A stretch of 6,289 nt of DNA from Clostridiales bacterium. Its GTDB lineage: Bacteria; Bacillota; Clostridia; Christensenellales; Aristaeellaceae. The DNA is taken from contig SFHU01000137.1 in the NCBI GenBank assembly GCA_004555535.1, positions 1 through 6,289 of the forward strand. Reading direction: 5' to 3'. The notes below the pieces were generated by a model. It had not been told where the DNA came from. It did not search any database and worked only from the letters and a program-made list of their open reading frames with translations. The position numbers and the translations under genes were made by a program. Positions 5,086 to 6,289 of the stretch are shown here, piece after piece; within the stretch, counting starts at the first letter, position 1; each line of letters begins with the position of its first letter.

Positions 5086-6289
5086 CGTCGATCCCGTAAT
5101 ACCTGGCAATCGATGTATTGGGCCACTCGCTGCTGTCGGCGCTCAAGTCGCCACCGGCGCCATAACAGGAATATCCAGTCCAGCCATAGATACTCGGAAC
5201 CTCAACGCTTCTTTCACCCGAGGCGATGGCCGTTTCAATGGCCGATATGCGGTCGCGATAGCCTGCATCGACATTTTTCAGCTCAAAGTAAGCGTTTATG
5301 TAGGTTGCTGCGCATAAAAGCACCATAAATCCCAGTGCAATGCGCTTTCCGACTGCAGCAGTATGCTCCGAAGAATCCACCCGGGAGCAGAAGCCGATCA
5401 GGGTAATGACAAACAGAATGACCGGCCCGCTCCAAGCTCTTCCCGGAAATTGAGGGGAGACGATCATGGAATATACGGAAGCCAGGAAGCCCAGCGCATA
5501 AATCGGCGTCACCCCGCATTCCTCCAAAAACGTGCGCAGACCCATGAATCCCCCGCCTGCCAGCACACCTTGTTTTTGATGCAGATACAAGCAGAGCAGC
5601 ACCGCGAAGAGCAGGATGGGCAAGCGAAGATAAACCATCATATCGCAGGAATAGAGCACCATGCGTTTGAGCCAGCTGATGATGCCTCCGCTGCCACCGG
5701 CCGCTTCAAGCCGCATGGCCGTCCCCGGGGAAGACAGCACGAGAACACACCCGATCACACCCCCGATTCCCCCGGTGATATTCCAGGCATGAATCGTGAT
5801 GGCGTTCAACCGATAATAGACGATATATCCCGCAATCATGACGATCATCGCCACAGACGTGTTCTCGTTTGTCCAGCCCGCAACGACGCCCAGCAGGAGG
5901 TAAACGGTCGCAGCGGCCATCTCCCGAAAGGGATGGACGCCAGGAGAGGCGCCATTCTTCTGAAGTCTGTAAGGAAGCAAAAAGGCCAATACGATCAGGA
6001 TGCCGTACAGATAATTTGCCGCGCCCGTGATCCACAAAAAGCTTTGTCCAAATGCCGGACAGGACAGAAAGACCAGCATGACCGCCATCGAAAATTTAGC
6101 CAACGAGAATTCCCGCAGCGATCCGCACGCATGCAAATACGCGAGTACAAGCAGGATCAGAAAAAAGAACGTATTGAAATAGTTAAAGGCCCTATCCCCG
6201 GCCATCAAAAACAGCTGGGCCAGAAAATGCGTGACGCTCCTGCCGTTCATGATCTGATAATGCCGGACCTGGGAGCTTACGATCTGGAA
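5066..6289 (-). CDS. DUF6056-like (GT-C glycosyltransferase-type) membrane protein, 5' end missing
   Basis: About 407 codons are visible. The first ATG in the window is at 6250, but the frame stays open to the right edge and the 13 codons before that ATG read like protein (ending RHYQI), so the real start lies outside. Numbering from that Met: the HY-x-x-MNGR motif runs into residue 4, then come multiple membrane helices, FLWITGAANYLYG (71-83), GVVAGWTNENTS (121-132), SSPGTAMR (173-180) and SPQFPGR (265-271). A soluble C-terminal part (325-394) carries VPSIYGW, GGDLSADSSEWPN and ARYYGIDEI. This order matches DUF6056, polytopic proteins resembling lipid-phosphosugar-dependent glycosyltransferases; substrate and activity are unproven. 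The acidic loop that would hold catalytic Asp residues lies in the missing N-terminus. Base composition looks less GC-rich than the operon to the left, which may reflect transfer. A terminator follows at 4971-5004. Confidence 0.82.
   Translation of the reverse strand, partial: FQIVSSQVRHYQIMNGRSVTHFLAQLFLMAGDRAFNYFNTFFFLILLVLAYLHACGSLREFSLAKFSMAVMLVFLSCPAFGQSFLWITGAANYLYGILIVLAFLLPYRLQKNGASPGVHPFREMAAATVYLLLGVVAGWTNENTSVAMIVMIAGYIVYYRLNAITIHAWNITGGIGGVIGCVLVLSSPGTAMRLEAAGGSGGIISWLKRMVLYSCDMMVYLRLPILLFAVLLCLYLHQKQGVLAGGGFMGLRTFLEECGVTPIYALGFLASVYSMIVSPQFPGRAWSGPVILFVITLIGFCSRVDSSEHTAAVGKRIALGFMVLLCAATYINAYFELKNVDAGYRDRISAIETAIASGERSVEVPSIYGWTGYSCYGAGGDLSADSSEWPNTSIARYYGIDEIVRSD

Noticed and set aside
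3962..5317. Plus-strand open frame of 451 codons
   Set aside because: It runs antisense through the LRR gene, promoter, terminator and the end of the DUF6056-like gene. The composition is Arg/His/Gln-rich with no recognisable domain.

Overview
This 6.3 kb window is GC-rich and every credible gene is on the minus strand, so transcription runs from the right edge to the left. Gene style suggests an anaerobic, gut-type member of the Firmicutes (high-GC Clostridia). The pointers are strong GGAGG-like ribosome binding sites, textbook SigA-type promoters, secreted leucine-rich-repeat and phosphodiester-glycosidase proteins with Gram-positive style signal peptides, and an Lgt C-terminal signature of Gram-positive type. 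This placement is an inference; no rRNA or other marker gene is present.

Right part (5066-6289): the 3' portion of a large polytopic membrane protein of the DUF6056 type (GT-C glycosyltransferase-like). Its reading frame stays open to the right edge, so the N-terminus is missing. A perfect inverted repeat spans its stop codon. It is followed by a strong intrinsic terminator (4971-5004) and then by a consensus promoter (TTGACA, 17 nt, TATAAT; 4904-4932) that starts a new transcription unit.

Centre and left (88-4870): a compact six-gene unit. In order of transcription it encodes a secreted leucine-rich-repeat protein, a secreted phosphodiester glycosidase (NAGPA domain), a divergent Lgt-like membrane protein lacking several catalytic residues, a small ASCH-domain protein, a ten-helix EamA/DMT transporter and a PAT-like GNAT acetyltransferase. 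Junctions are tight: gaps of 30 and 25 nt, an ATGA overlap, a 44-nt gap (or a second ATGA overlap if the alternative transporter start is used) and a TGATG overlap. The first three products act outside or in the membrane, suggesting an envelope or surface theme; the last three look like accessory small-molecule or RNA-related genes. No joint pathway can be proved from sequence.

Left edge (1-87): directly behind the acetyltransferase stop lies a second near-consensus minus-strand promoter (TTGACA, 17 nt, TATACT). A hairpin lies at the predicted 5' end of its transcript, and the gene it serves is outside the window. No terminator is visible between the operon and this promoter. No mobile element, CRISPR array, tRNA or rRNA was seen.
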